A DNA stretch of 53,736 nucleotides from Melghirimyces profundicolus (lineage in GTDB: Bacteria; Bacillota; Bacilli; Thermoactinomycetales; DSM-45169). A model generated the notes under the pieces. The model had not been told where the DNA came from and ran no database searches. It saw only the letters and a program-made list of their open reading frames with translations. Shown piece after piece: positions 7,711 to 16,135 of this stretch (within the stretch, counting starts at the first letter, position 1; each line of letters begins with the position of its first letter). Position numbers and translations under genes: made by a program. The stretch is taken from positions 1 through 53,736 of the forward strand of contig NZ_QBKR01000025.1 in NCBI RefSeq assembly GCF_003054245.1, read 5' to 3'.

Positions 7711-9114
7711 ATGGAGTTGTCAGTGGCACACGGAACCTATGCGGCGGTGACCCTGGGGGTGATTCTGACCATGCTCCTGAAGAGGAGCGTGGTATTGCCC
7801 ACCCTGATCGGAACGTTGTTGGTTGTCTGGGTTCATCTGGACAGTTTGGTTTCCGGCCTTCAGGCCGTTTTTAACGCCAACCTGGTGGCTGCCAGGGAAT
7901 TGTTCGGCATTTTCCTGATCATCACCTTCATGGCGGCGTTGCTCCGTTCGTTAAAGGATCTTGGGGCGGATCGGATCATGATGGTTCCGTTCCGGAAAAT
8001 GATGGTGAACGGCCATGTCTCCTATTTTCTCCTGGCGGCGGTCACCTATGTCCTTTCCCTGTTCTTCTGGCCCACCCCGGCGGTTCCGCTGATCGGAGCT
8101 CTTTTGATTCCACCGGCGATCCGGGCGGGACTTCCGGCGATGGGGGGAGCGGTGACGATCGCCATCGCCGGTCAGGGAATGGCTCTCTCTTCCGATTACG
8201 TGATGCAGGTGGCCCCGGTCTTGAGTGCCAAAGCCGGGGGGATCGACCCCTCGGCTGTGGCGGACAAAGCGATGGTTCTCTCTCTGATCACCGGCTCGGT
8301 CGCCCTCGTTTGGGCTTATGGGAGTATGAGGAAAACGATCGGCCGGGAAAGTGCGGAGCCCCTGGTTTTCTCCGGCGGGGGAGAGAGGGGGCTTCCACCC
8401 CGTCCGGGGCGGTTTTCATCCGCGAAAGGGATGGCGGTGCTGGTGCCCTTCTCCCTTTTGTCCGCGATGGGCTACATGGTGTACACCAAAGTGGCAAAGG
8501 GCGAAGGGGGGGTGGAGGGGGCGGAAGGCGCCGCGTTCATCGGGGGTGTGGCCGCCGTGCTGCTTATTCTCTCCACCTTTGCACATGCCCGGGGGAACGC
8601 CCCGGACCAGATCAGCGAGTACTTGGTGGAGGGGTTCCTCTTCGCTTTTCGGGTGATGGGTCCCGTTGTTCCCATCGCCGGGTTCTTTTTCCTGGGGAGC
8701 GGGGATTTTTCCGGGGAGATCCTTGGCGTGGGTCAAAACGCCCCGTCCTTCCTGTTCGATCTGGTCCAGGCGGGCCAGGCGATGATTCCGGACAGCGGGG
8801 GGGTCATCGCTTTCGGTATCCTGGTGATCGGGATGCTCACGGGGCTGGACGGTTCGGGTTTTTCCGGGTTGCCTTTGACCGGCGGACTTTCCGCGGCCCT
8901 CGCCGAAACCTCGGGGCTGGATCCGGCGACACTCGCCGCCATCGGCCAGATGGGGAGTATCTGGACGGGGGGAGGGACCTTGGTCGCCTGGTCTTCCCTG
9001 GTGGCGGTGGCCGGATTCGCAGGAGTGTCCGTGATGGAACTGGTCCATAAAAATTTCGTCCCGGTGGTGGCGGGCCTCATCGTCTCCACCCTCGTCGCTC
9101 TGATCCTCTGGTGA
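7711..9114 (+). CDS. Multi-pass inner membrane permease (ion-transporter-like), substrate unknown
   Basis: About 467 residues with ten to twelve hydrophobic segments, for example TYAAVTLGVILTMLL, LFGIFLIITFMAALL, YFLLAAVTYVLSLFF and a final FVPVVAGLIVSTLVALIL. Re-entrant-like glycine/serine-rich stretches (GGAVTIAIAGQGMALSSD, GSIWTGGGTLVAW) resemble carriers of the ion transporter superfamily (GntP/Dcu/NhaC-like). No signature names the substrate. I prefer ATG 7711 because AAAGGCGGTG lies 7 bases before it and the first membrane segment begins soon after; the longer start at 7669 lacks a binding site and adds a charged tail. It is flanked by terminators on both sides, so it is a single-gene unit. 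Confidence 0.65.
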   Translation: MELSVAHGTYAAVTLGVILTMLLKRSVVLPTLIGTLLVVWVHLDSLVSGLQAVFNANLVAARELFGIFLIITFMAALLRSLKDLGADRIMMVPFRKMMVNGHVSYFLLAAVTYVLSLFFWPTPAVPLIGALLIPPAIRAGLPAMGGAVTIAIAGQGMALSSDYVMQVAPVLSAKAGGIDPSAVADKAMVLSLITGSVALVWAYGSMRKTIGRESAEPLVFSGGGERGLPPRPGRFSSAKGMAVLVPFSLLSAMGYMVYTKVAKGEGGVEGAEGAAFIGGVAAVLLILSTFAHARGNAPDQISEYLVEGFLFAFRVMGPVVPIAGFFFLGSGDFSGEILGVGQNAPSFLFDLVQAGQAMIPDSGGVIAFGILVIGMLTGLDGSGFSGLPLTGGLSAALAETSGLDPATLAAIGQMGSIWTGGGTLVAWSSLVAVAGFAGVSVMELVHKNFVPVVAGLIVSTLVALILW

Positions 9115-9129
9115 TGGCGGCGGACTTCC

Positions 9130-9160
9130 AAGCACCCATCTCCTTGGGATGGGGCTTTTT
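9130..9160 (+). terminator. Terminator after the permease gene
   Basis: AAGC plus CCCATC (9130-9140, one bulged base) pairs with GATGGG plus GCTT (9148-9157) and is followed by a T run. Confidence 0.75.
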
Positions 9161-9193
9161 AGTGTCAGGATCCTTGGAAGAGAGAAGAAGTCC

Positions 9194-9222
9194 TTGATTC
9201 CCGAACGTGCTTTCGGTATTCT
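9194..9222 (+). promoter_or_regulatory. mrfA promoter with a LexA-like (SOS) box in the spacer
   Basis: TTGATT at 9194-9199 and TATTCT at 9217-9222 are exactly 17 bp apart. Between them at 9202-9215 lies CGAACGTGCTTTCG, one base away from the Bacillus LexA palindrome CGAAC-N4-GTTCG. A repressor bound there would block polymerase. The ribosome binding site GGAGGAG follows at 9231. Confidence 0.6.
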
Positions 9223-9243
9223 CCGGATAGGGAGGAGAAACCG

Positions 9244-11505
9244 ATGAACGCCAAGATGTTGATCGATCATATGAAAAGCCGGGTCGATATCCGGAAACAC
9301 GTGACCCGTTGGGAAACCGTTCCCGCAAAACCGGCCCGATTTGCCGGTTTCCCCCGCCGGCTCCACCCGGATCTGGTGGAAGTTCTCCGGTCCAGGGGCA
9401 TCCGGGAACTGTACACCCACCAGGCGACGGCCGTGGAGAAGGTCTTGGAAGGGAATAACATCGTGACGGTCACTCCCACCGCTTCGGGTAAAACCCTCTG
9501 TTACAACCTGCCCGTCCTTCAGCGGATCCTGGAGGAGCCCGAAGCCAGGGCGCTCTACATCTTTCCCACCAAGGCACTGGCCCATGACCAGATGGCGGAA
9601 TTAAACCGCTTGATCGAGGCTATGGGAAGGGACATCAAAGGGTATACATATGACGGGGATACTCCGGCCGCGGCGAGGCAGGCGATCCGGAGAGCCGGCC
9701 ACATCGTGGTGACCAATCCCGACATGCTCCACCAGGCGGTCCTTCCCCATCACACCAAATGGGTAAAGCTGTTTGAAAACCTTCGGTACATTGTCATCGA
9801 TGAGCTCCATGCTTACCGCGGAGTGTTCGGCAGCCATTTTGCCAACGTTCTGCGCCGTCTGAAGCGGATTTGCCGTCACTACGGTTCCGATCCGCAGTTT
9901 ATCCTGTCTTCCGCCACCATCGCCAATCCGCAGGCCTTCGCGGAAAAACTGACAGGTTCTTCCGTCACCCTCGTGGATAACAACGGCGCTCCCACGGATG
10001 AAAAACATTTCGTCTTCTTCAACCCGCCGGTGGTCAACCCGGCCCTCGGCATCCGGCGGAGCAGCGTGCTGGAGGCGAGGCGCCTGGCGGAGGAACTGAT
10101 CCGAAACGATGTGCAGACCATCGTGTTCGCCCGCTCCCGGGTGCGGGTGGAGGTCCTCCTCACTTATCTCCAGGAAGTGCTTCCCGGCAAGGTCCGCGGG
10201 TACCGGGGAGGATATCTTCCCACTCAGCGGCGGGCCATCGAACAGGGCCTCCGCACGGGGGATGTGCGGGGGGTGGTTTCCACCAACGCTCTGGAGCTGG
10301 GGATCGATATCGGAGAACTGGAAGCCTGCGTGATCTGCGGGTATCCGGGGACCATCGCCAGCACCTGGCAGCAGGCGGGCCGGGCGGGGCGGCGGCAGGG
10401 GGCTTCGGTCACGTTTCTCGTGGCTTCCAGCAACCCCCTGGATCAGTACGTGATCGAACACCCGGAATACTTCCTGAAGCAGACCCCGGAACACGCCCTT
10501 GTCCAGCCGGACAACCTGGTGATCCTGGTGAATCACATCAAGTGCGCGGCTTATGAACTCCCTTTTGAAGAAGGGGAAGAATTCGGAGTGGCCACGACGA
10601 AAGAGGTCCTCGATTTTTTGGTTGAGGAGCGTGTGCTGCACCGTACGGGCGGCCGTTGGTATTGGATGGACCAGTCTTTTCCCGCGAAGGATATCAGCCT
10701 CCGGTCCGCAGCCCAGGAAAATTTCATCGTCATCGACATCAGCGAGACCGGCAACCACCGCGTGCTGGGTGAAGTGGACCGGTTCAGCGCCCCGACGCTG
10801 ATCCATGAAGAGGCAATCTACCTTCATGAGGGCGTCCAATACCAGGTGGAGAAGCTGGATTATGAGGAGAAGAAAGCCTACGTCCGGCAGGTGGATGTGG
10901 ATTATTACACCGACGCCAACCTGGCCGTCCAGCTCAAGGTGCTGGAGGTGGAGCGGGAGGAGCGGGACGGACCGAACCGGAGCAAAAACATGGGGGAAGT
11001 GACCGTCAATGCTCTGGCCACCCTCTTCAAAAAGATCAAGTTCAACACTCACGAAAACATCGGATCCGGACCGATTCACCTCCCGGAAGAGGAAATGCAC
11101 ACCACCGCCTACTGGCTGACCGTGGAAGAGGCGGTCGCCGACAGATTCAACCGGGAAGATCTTCAGTCGGGTCTGGTGGGCTTGGCCAACGTGTTGGCGC
11201 ATCTGGCCCCTCTCTACCTGATGTGCGATCCGCGGGACCTCGGTGTGGCGGCACAGGTGAAGGCGGTCCACAACGGAAAGCCGACTTTGTTTCTTTACGA
11301 CAAATATCCCGGGGGAGTGGGTTTGAGTGAAAAACTGTTTGACCTCCACAAGGAGTTGCTGAAAACGGCCCGGGACCACATTCGTCGTTGTCCCTGTGAA
11401 GAAGGGTGTCCTTCCTGTACGGGACCGGCGGTGGAAACGGGAAGCAGGGGGAAAGGATTGACCCTGTCCCTCATCGAAGAATTACTGGACGAACACGCGA
11501 TATGA
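9244..11505 (+). CDS. mrfA: DEAD/DEAH-box helicase MrfA with DUF1998 zinc-binding C-terminus
   Basis: The 753 residues (B. subtilis MrfA/YprA is about the same size) carry a Q motif YTHQ at 57-60, Walker A TPTASGKT at 77-84, motif II DELH in VIDELHAYRG, motif III SSAT, and motif VI QQAGRAGRR. The C-terminal DUF1998 region ends with cysteines at 716, 718, 722 and 725, the four-cysteine zinc site of MrfA. In B. subtilis MrfA works with the exonuclease MrfB to repair mitomycin C adducts independently of UvrABC. Here mrfB follows after one intervening gene. The ATG has GGAGGAG 6 bases upstream, and a LexA-like box sits in its promoter. Confidence 0.93.
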   Translation: MNAKMLIDHMKSRVDIRKHVTRWETVPAKPARFAGFPRRLHPDLVEVLRSRGIRELYTHQATAVEKVLEGNNIVTVTPTASGKTLCYNLPVLQRILEEPEARALYIFPTKALAHDQMAELNRLIEAMGRDIKGYTYDGDTPAAARQAIRRAGHIVVTNPDMLHQAVLPHHTKWVKLFENLRYIVIDELHAYRGVFGSHFANVLRRLKRICRHYGSDPQFILSSATIANPQAFAEKLTGSSVTLVDNNGAPTDEKHFVFFNPPVVNPALGIRRSSVLEARRLAEELIRNDVQTIVFARSRVRVEVLLTYLQEVLPGKVRGYRGGYLPTQRRAIEQGLRTGDVRGVVSTNALELGIDIGELEACVICGYPGTIASTWQQAGRAGRRQGASVTFLVASSNPLDQYVIEHPEYFLKQTPEHALVQPDNLVILVNHIKCAAYELPFEEGEEFGVATTKEVLDFLVEERVLHRTGGRWYWMDQSFPAKDISLRSAAQENFIVIDISETGNHRVLGEVDRFSAPTLIHEEAIYLHEGVQYQVEKLDYEEKKAYVRQVDVDYYTDANLAVQLKVLEVEREERDGPNRSKNMGEVTVNALATLFKKIKFNTHENIGSGPIHLPEEEMHTTAYWLTVEEAVADRFNREDLQSGLVGLANVLAHLAPLYLMCDPRDLGVAAQVKAVHNGKPTLFLYDKYPGGVGLSEKLFDLHKELLKTARDHIRRCPCEEGCPSCTGPAVETGSRGKGLTLSLIEELLDEHAI

Positions 11506-11525
11506 CTGGAAAAGGAGTGGATCTC

Positions 11526-12266
11526 ATGCAACTGAAAGGAAAAACGGCAGTGATTACCGGAGCCAGCAGCGGGATCGGGGAGGCAACGGCGCTCCATCTG
11601 GCAAGAGAAGGGGCGGCCGTGGTACTGGCTGCCCGCAGGGAAGATCGTCTGGCGGCGCTTGCGGAGAAAGTCCGGGCCGAAACGGATGTCCGGGTGATGG
11701 CGGTCCCGACAGATGTCACGAACAGGGAAGAAGTGGAATCCATGATCCGTCGGGCGGAAGAGGAGCTGGGCTCCGTCGACATTCTGGTGAACAATGCGGG
11801 CGTCATGTTGCTTTCCTTCCTGGACAAGGGGAAGGTGGAGGAATGGGAACGGATGGTGGACGTCAATATCAAAGGGGTGCTGTTCGGCGTCCATTCGGTG
11901 TTACCGGGAATGTTGAAACGGGGCGGCGGACACATTGTCAATGTTTCATCGGTGGCCGGTCATGAGGTTTTTCCTTCCTCCTCGGTGTACAGCGCCACCA
12001 AGTACGCTGTCCGGGCCTTTTCCATGGGTCTTGAGAAGGAACTTTCCCGTTCCGGAATTCGGGTGACCAACATCTCTCCGGGAGCCGTGGCCACGGAATT
12101 GACGCAACACATCACGGATCCCGACGTGACCGATATGTTTGCCAAACAGAAACTCACCCCGCTGGAGTCGGAGGACATCGCGCGTTCCATCACGTATGCG
12201 GTCACCCAACCGGAAAATGTCAACGTCAACGAAGTCATCGTCCGTCCGACCAACCGGAAAAAATAA
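11526..12266 (+). CDS. Classical short-chain dehydrogenase/reductase
   Basis: The 246-residue protein has every classical SDR motif: TGASSGIG for the cofactor near residue 12, NNAG near 86, the catalytic serine in VNVSSVAG, and YSATK (Tyr and Lys of the active site). It belongs with the YdfG-like NADP-dependent oxidoreductases that act on hydroxy acids or small alcohols; the substrate is not known. ATG 11526 has AAGGAG 10 bases before it and starts 20 bases after mrfA, so the two are probably cotranscribed. A terminator follows, cutting it from mrfB. Confidence 0.85.
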   Translation: MQLKGKTAVITGASSGIGEATALHLAREGAAVVLAARREDRLAALAEKVRAETDVRVMAVPTDVTNREEVESMIRRAEEELGSVDILVNNAGVMLLSFLDKGKVEEWERMVDVNIKGVLFGVHSVLPGMLKRGGGHIVNVSSVAGHEVFPSSSVYSATKYAVRAFSMGLEKELSRSGIRVTNISPGAVATELTQHITDPDVTDMFAKQKLTPLESEDIARSITYAVTQPENVNVNEVIVRPTNRKK

Positions 12267-12276
12267 AGAAAAAGCC

Positions 12277-12313
12277 AAAATCCGTCAGGCACCGGCCGGG
12301 CTTGACGGATTTT
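12277..12313 (+). terminator. Terminator after the SDR gene
   Basis: AAAATCCGTCA (12277-12287) pairs with TGACGGATTTT (12303-12313) around a GC-rich 15-base loop. Confidence 0.8.
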
Positions 12314-12458
12314 GTATGGGAGGGGCGGATGAGGCGTGACCCTTTATTAAATGGGGAGCCTCAGGTAGTTTCACACCCCGGATGAAGGCGGTCTCCTTTT
12401 TGCGTCTCCATTTGATACAATAGACAGACAGGTTGATGGCCCGGACGGAGTGATGCGA

Positions 12459-13676
12459 ATGTCTTCCTTGCGCGACCGGTTGCGCTTGCATTTCAAAAAC
12501 ACGGAAAGGCCGGATTCACCGGCTTCGGTAAAGGCGGAAATGCCGGATGCGGCCCTCGGTTTTTCCGTGCGGGAAAACGGTTCCGGAACCTATTTCCACC
12601 GCCGCAAGGAGATCCCTTTGGAGACACAGATCGGTCGATGGTCCCTCGGGGAGCTGAGGGAGGCCGGTGCAGGGTCGGACCTCCTTCTGCCGGAAGAGGC
12701 GGGTCCGGAGGATCTGCTCTTTTTTGACACGGAGACGACCGGATTGGGGACAGGTGCGGGCAATCTGATTTTTCTGTACGGAATCGGTTACTTCCGGGAA
12801 GACGTCTTTGTGGTGGAACACTATTTTCTCCCCCGGGTCGGAGATGAGGCGGCTCTCCTGAAAGACTTCTTGGAACGGGTGGCGCCATTTTCAGTGGTGG
12901 TTACCTATAACGGCAAGGCCTTCGACTGGAACCAGCTTCGAACCCGAGCCACCCTTCACCGGTTTCCGTGGGAAGGGACAAAGGAACACTGTGATCTCCT
13001 CTATCCCAGCCGCCGGCTTTGGCGAGATTTTCTCCCCTCCTGCCGGTTGCAGGTCGTGGAATCGGCCTGTCTCGGGTTGGAGCGGAAAGACGATGTTCCC
13101 GGTCACCTCGCTCCCGCGCTTTATTTCGACTTCCTCAAAAAAGGGCACCTGACCGGATTGGACGGTGTTTTCCGACACAATGAACAGGACGTGCTGTCCC
13201 TGGTCGCCCTGTTCATCCATCTCCATCACCTGCTGGAAGGCCGTCATCCTCCGGGATACCCGGAAGAAGGATTGGCCCTGGGGAGATGGTGGCAAAGCCG
13301 GGGAAAGGACGAACCCGCCCTCCGTGTGTTCGGGGAGCTCCTGTCCGGGTCGTCCGTGCCCCTTCGCATCCGGAGGGAGGCGTTCCGGGAATCCGCCCGG
13401 ATCCTGAAGCGGCAGGGGAACTGGAGCGATGCCCATCGCCTCTGGACGGAATGGATGGAAGAAGACGCCTGGAATCCGGAGCCCTGCGTGGAACTGGCCA
13501 AGTATTTCGAGCACCGGACCCGGGAGATGGAACCGGCGTACCGAACGGCCCGTGAAGCATTGCGTCGCCTGTCGAAAAGGCGGCGGACGGGCCTCCGAGT
13601 GTCGGACAAAGAAAGAGAGGCGTTGAAACACCGCATCCGAAGACTGGAGGAAAAACGGGAAGGGAGCCTGTTTTAG
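12459..13676 (+). CDS. mrfB: Exonuclease MrfB (YprB-like, RNase H-like/DnaQ fold)
   Basis: The 405-residue protein carries an RNase_H_2 nuclease domain: FFDTETTGLG near residues 88-97 supplies the first metal ligands, VVTYNGKAFDW the second motif and FRHNEQDVLSL the last histidine and aspartate. The C-terminal third is helical with TPR-like repeats (GRWWQSRGKDEPALRVF, LWTEWMEEDAWNP). In B. subtilis MrfB is the nuclease partner of MrfA in mitomycin repair. The ATG at 12459 has GGACGGAG 8 bases upstream; a GTG and an ATG just before it are alternatives. TACAAT at 12416-12421 is a plausible -10, and with the terminator upstream it implies a promoter separate from mrfA. Confidence 0.9.
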   Translation: MSSLRDRLRLHFKNTERPDSPASVKAEMPDAALGFSVRENGSGTYFHRRKEIPLETQIGRWSLGELREAGAGSDLLLPEEAGPEDLLFFDTETTGLGTGAGNLIFLYGIGYFREDVFVVEHYFLPRVGDEAALLKDFLERVAPFSVVVTYNGKAFDWNQLRTRATLHRFPWEGTKEHCDLLYPSRRLWRDFLPSCRLQVVESACLGLERKDDVPGHLAPALYFDFLKKGHLTGLDGVFRHNEQDVLSLVALFIHLHHLLEGRHPPGYPEEGLALGRWWQSRGKDEPALRVFGELLSGSSVPLRIRREAFRESARILKRQGNWSDAHRLWTEWMEEDAWNPEPCVELAKYFEHRTREMEPAYRTAREALRRLSKRRRTGLRVSDKEREALKHRIRRLEEKREGSLF

Positions 13677-13820
13677 CCATTGCGAGCGGAAATGCCCCGG
13701 TCAATGGGGAGAAAAGCGCGGAGAAACAGGGATCGACAAGGACGAAAAAGCGGCAAAGCCTTCTGTCATATCTGCAAAGCGGGCTTTACGATCCTGTTCT
13801 CTCTTTTTTTTATCGAAGCA

Positions 13821-13850
13821 TTGTCGAATTTTTATATTGTATGTCATAAT
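13821..13850 (+). promoter_or_regulatory. Candidate SigA promoter in the gene-free stretch
   Basis: TTGTCG at 13821-13826 and CATAAT at 13845-13850 (18 bp spacer) lie in the most AT-rich part of the region. No convincing coding frame begins soon after, so the transcript would be a long leader of the downstream gene or a separate RNA. Confidence 0.45.
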
Positions 13851-14193
13851 GAACCGTAGGATAAAGATGCCAAACCCACTGTGGATGTTTTTCAGAGGCG
13901 AAAAGTCATCCATCCATTTCTCATGGGTGGTAAGTGACGTTCCCTCTCCCGGACAAGAAAGAATCGATCGCGCGAGAGGATCAAAAAGGTGCGGAACCAT
14001 GGGAACGGACCGGATCCGAACCGGGGAGAGGATGGATCTTGCCTGCCATCCGGGAGAAAACAGGGCCCGGTGCATCCTGCAGAAAGGGGTGAGGCATTTG
14101 CCGTGGGGCACAAGGTTGAAACTTGGGGACTGTCCGGCGCGGCTCGGCAGAATGAACCAGGATTCCCCGCCTTCAGGCATGTGAATATCAAAA
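13851..14193. other. Unexplained stretch without a recognisable gene
   Basis: Between mrfB and the pseudokinase gene about 590 bases lack a credible gene. Both strands have open frames over 90 codons, but none has a binding site or recognisable protein features. Several short GC-rich stems are possible. I compared it by eye with c-di-AMP, c-di-GMP and M-box riboswitches and found no good match. It may be a long leader or an unknown RNA. Confidence 0.3.
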
Positions 14194-14221
14194 TTCGCTT
14201 TAATACTCTCTATCCTATGAT
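14194..14221 (+). promoter_or_regulatory. Candidate promoter of the pseudokinase gene
   Basis: TTCGCT at 14194-14199 and TATGAT at 14216-14221 with a 16-bp spacer, followed by AGGAGG and the ATG at 14264. Confidence 0.4.
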
Positions 14222-14263
14222 AGACAAAGGATTTTCCGCACTATTGCATAGGAGGAAAGCACT

Positions 14264-16036
14264 ATGAGGTCCACGGGTAAAATGAGGGGCCGGTTTTATG
14301 AGCACTATCAGGTGGAAGATGTTCTCACCTTTTTTTCCGGCCAGCTGATATCGGCAAAATCGCCGGATGGGATGCAGGTGCTCCTGCAGGAAATCGCCCT
14401 CAAAGACTCGTTGCCCCCCGGTTCGAAAGAAATGCTGACCAATCTGGAGAACGAACACTTGGCTCCGGTACTGGATGTCATCGAAGAACAGGACCGGATT
14501 GTTTTGGTTCATCCTCCTTTGACCGGCGAACCTCTCTCCCTGATGATCCGTCCCCGCCAGGGGATGGAACCCGCTCAGGCCCTGTCGGTCTTCCGGCGTC
14601 TTTTGAGAACGGCGGTCCGGCTGTCCAAATTGCCGATCCCGCTCTTCACCACGCTGGATCCCAGAAATATCATCATGGAAGGAACCCGTCCCTTTGTTTT
14701 GTTCGTCAGTTTTGAAAAATTCTCCAAAAGACAGGCGGATGAGAAGTGGCGTTTTCTCCTTCATTTTCTGCTGACCGGTTTCCAACTGGACCGGCGGCCG
14801 GAGAATCCCGAATCCGATCGGAGCATCCGGGAGTTGCCCAAGTCCATGAAGGAACTGGTTCTTCTCTCGATGTCCCCGGAGCAGTCCATGGAAAACGTCC
14901 TGGAGGCCGCCGAAAAAACGGTGCCCCCCAAATCGAAAAAGCGACCCGTCAAAAAGAAAAGATCCGCAGCCGGTCGGTTGGTCTACCCTGCCGCGGTGGT
15001 CGCCGTTCTCCTTCTCGGTGCGGTGGCGGCAAAGGAGCTGTTCCTCGACAACCGGGACGCCGCCGCGGAAATGGAGCTGGAGGCGGAAAACCGGTTGCAG
15101 CGGGAGGGGAAAGATACATACTCGGACATCTTATTCCAGCGGGAGAAGCCGATTACACAGTCCCTTCCTCCCTCGCTGAACGGATCCTTCCGGGTTTTCG
15201 GTGAGCTGACACAGAAAAACGGCAAACCCTTTACCCTTTCTTTGGTTTCCGAGAACGTTGAGTCCGATTTCGGAGTCCGGGTGGACAAGGACGGCAAAAT
15301 TCATCTGTTTCAGTACATCAACGGGGAAACTTACGATCTGATGAAGACAGGGAACGATTTCAAGGTGAAACCCCACCGCCATTATCGGATGGAAATATAC
15401 TATTTTCCCGGACAGCCCTTCCGTGTCTCTGTGACGGAGAAAGAATCCTCCAAAAAATGGGTGGCAGTCGGACAGGTTCCCATGGATTCCGACTTTAAAG
15501 TGGAACTGAAGGGGGAGGAAGGGACCCGCTTCGGAAGTCCCGGTGTGGCCAAGATCGAACGGAACGGCGATTCCCTTAACAAATGGATGGATTGGCAGCC
15601 TTGGGAACTGGTGAGTGGAAACGGGGTGCTTTACCGGAACACCTTCACTGTCGGCCCTGATGCCCGGGTCACGGTAAACAGCAAAAAACCTTCCTTTGTG
15701 TTCAAGCGGAAGGAGGATTTCAAGGAAGATCCCCTCCGCATGGAGATGGAGAGCGTCAACGGGGAACGCTACCTCTTCGACTGGCTGAGAAACGGCACCA
15801 TGGAGTTGAGCCGCGTGGGGTACGAATCGGAAAAACTGGGAACCCGTTTCCTCGGTGAGAAATATCATCCGGCCACGGAGTCCCGGGTGAGCATCAACAG
15901 CAATTCACAGGGGTTTTTCGTCAACGTGAAACATGATCAAGCCGTGCAGGAGATCCGGACCACCTCAACCACTCCCATTACGATCCGCACTTTCACCATT
16001 ATCACCAAGTCCGAAATCATCCTGATGAACAAGTGA
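14264..16036 (+). CDS. Membrane-anchored predicted pseudokinase with large extracytoplasmic domain
   Basis: The 590-residue protein has three parts. Residues 10-215 resemble a degenerate protein kinase: VLLQEIA stands where VAIK would be, LVHPPLTGEPLSLMI looks like the hinge, TTLDPRNIIM like the catalytic loop (compare HRDLKPENIL) and FVLFVSFEKF like the DFG strand. The beta3 lysine, HRD aspartate and DFG aspartate all appear replaced, so catalysis is unlikely. A basic run KSKKRPVKKKRS precedes a single membrane helix at about 240-260. The remaining 330 residues are beta-rich (GSFRVFGELTQKNG, HRHYRMEIYYFPG) and should face outside. The start is ATG behind AGGAGG. No named family is recognised; the kinase likeness is my reading of the motifs. 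Confidence 0.6.
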   Translation: MRSTGKMRGRFYEHYQVEDVLTFFSGQLISAKSPDGMQVLLQEIALKDSLPPGSKEMLTNLENEHLAPVLDVIEEQDRIVLVHPPLTGEPLSLMIRPRQGMEPAQALSVFRRLLRTAVRLSKLPIPLFTTLDPRNIIMEGTRPFVLFVSFEKFSKRQADEKWRFLLHFLLTGFQLDRRPENPESDRSIRELPKSMKELVLLSMSPEQSMENVLEAAEKTVPPKSKKRPVKKKRSAAGRLVYPAAVVAVLLLGAVAAKELFLDNRDAAAEMELEAENRLQREGKDTYSDILFQREKPITQSLPPSLNGSFRVFGELTQKNGKPFTLSLVSENVESDFGVRVDKDGKIHLFQYINGETYDLMKTGNDFKVKPHRHYRMEIYYFPGQPFRVSVTEKESSKKWVAVGQVPMDSDFKVELKGEEGTRFGSPGVAKIERNGDSLNKWMDWQPWELVSGNGVLYRNTFTVGPDARVTVNSKKPSFVFKRKEDFKEDPLRMEMESVNGERYLFDWLRNGTMELSRVGYESEKLGTRFLGEKYHPATESRVSINSNSQGFFVNVKHDQAVQEIRTTSTTPITIRTFTIITKSEIILMNK

Positions 16037-16079
16037 TGACAACCGCTCTCATCCATCGGTGGTAAGTATCCATTGAATG

Positions 16080-16109
16080 AAACGCCCTGACGTATACGTC
16101 AGGGCGTTT
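16080..16109. terminator. Bidirectional terminator between converging genes
   Basis: A perfect 30-bp palindrome: AAACGCCCTGACGTA followed by its exact reverse complement. It serves the rightward pseudokinase gene and the leftward dat gene. Confidence 0.9.
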
Positions 16110-16135
16110 CCTGTGTTATGATGGATCAGCTGTGT

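Noticed and set aside
9601-11379. 592-codon frame antisense to mrfA
   Set aside because: Shadow frame with no start signals; mrfA has all helicase motifs.
13837-14184. 115-codon rightward frame in the gene-free stretch
   Set aside because: No binding site and no protein-like features; a leftward frame of similar length overlaps it, as expected by chance.
13851-14200. c-di-AMP (ydaO) or c-di-GMP riboswitch
   Set aside because: GGAACCATGGGAACGG recalls part of ydaO, but the remaining conserved blocks are missing, and no GEMM core is found.
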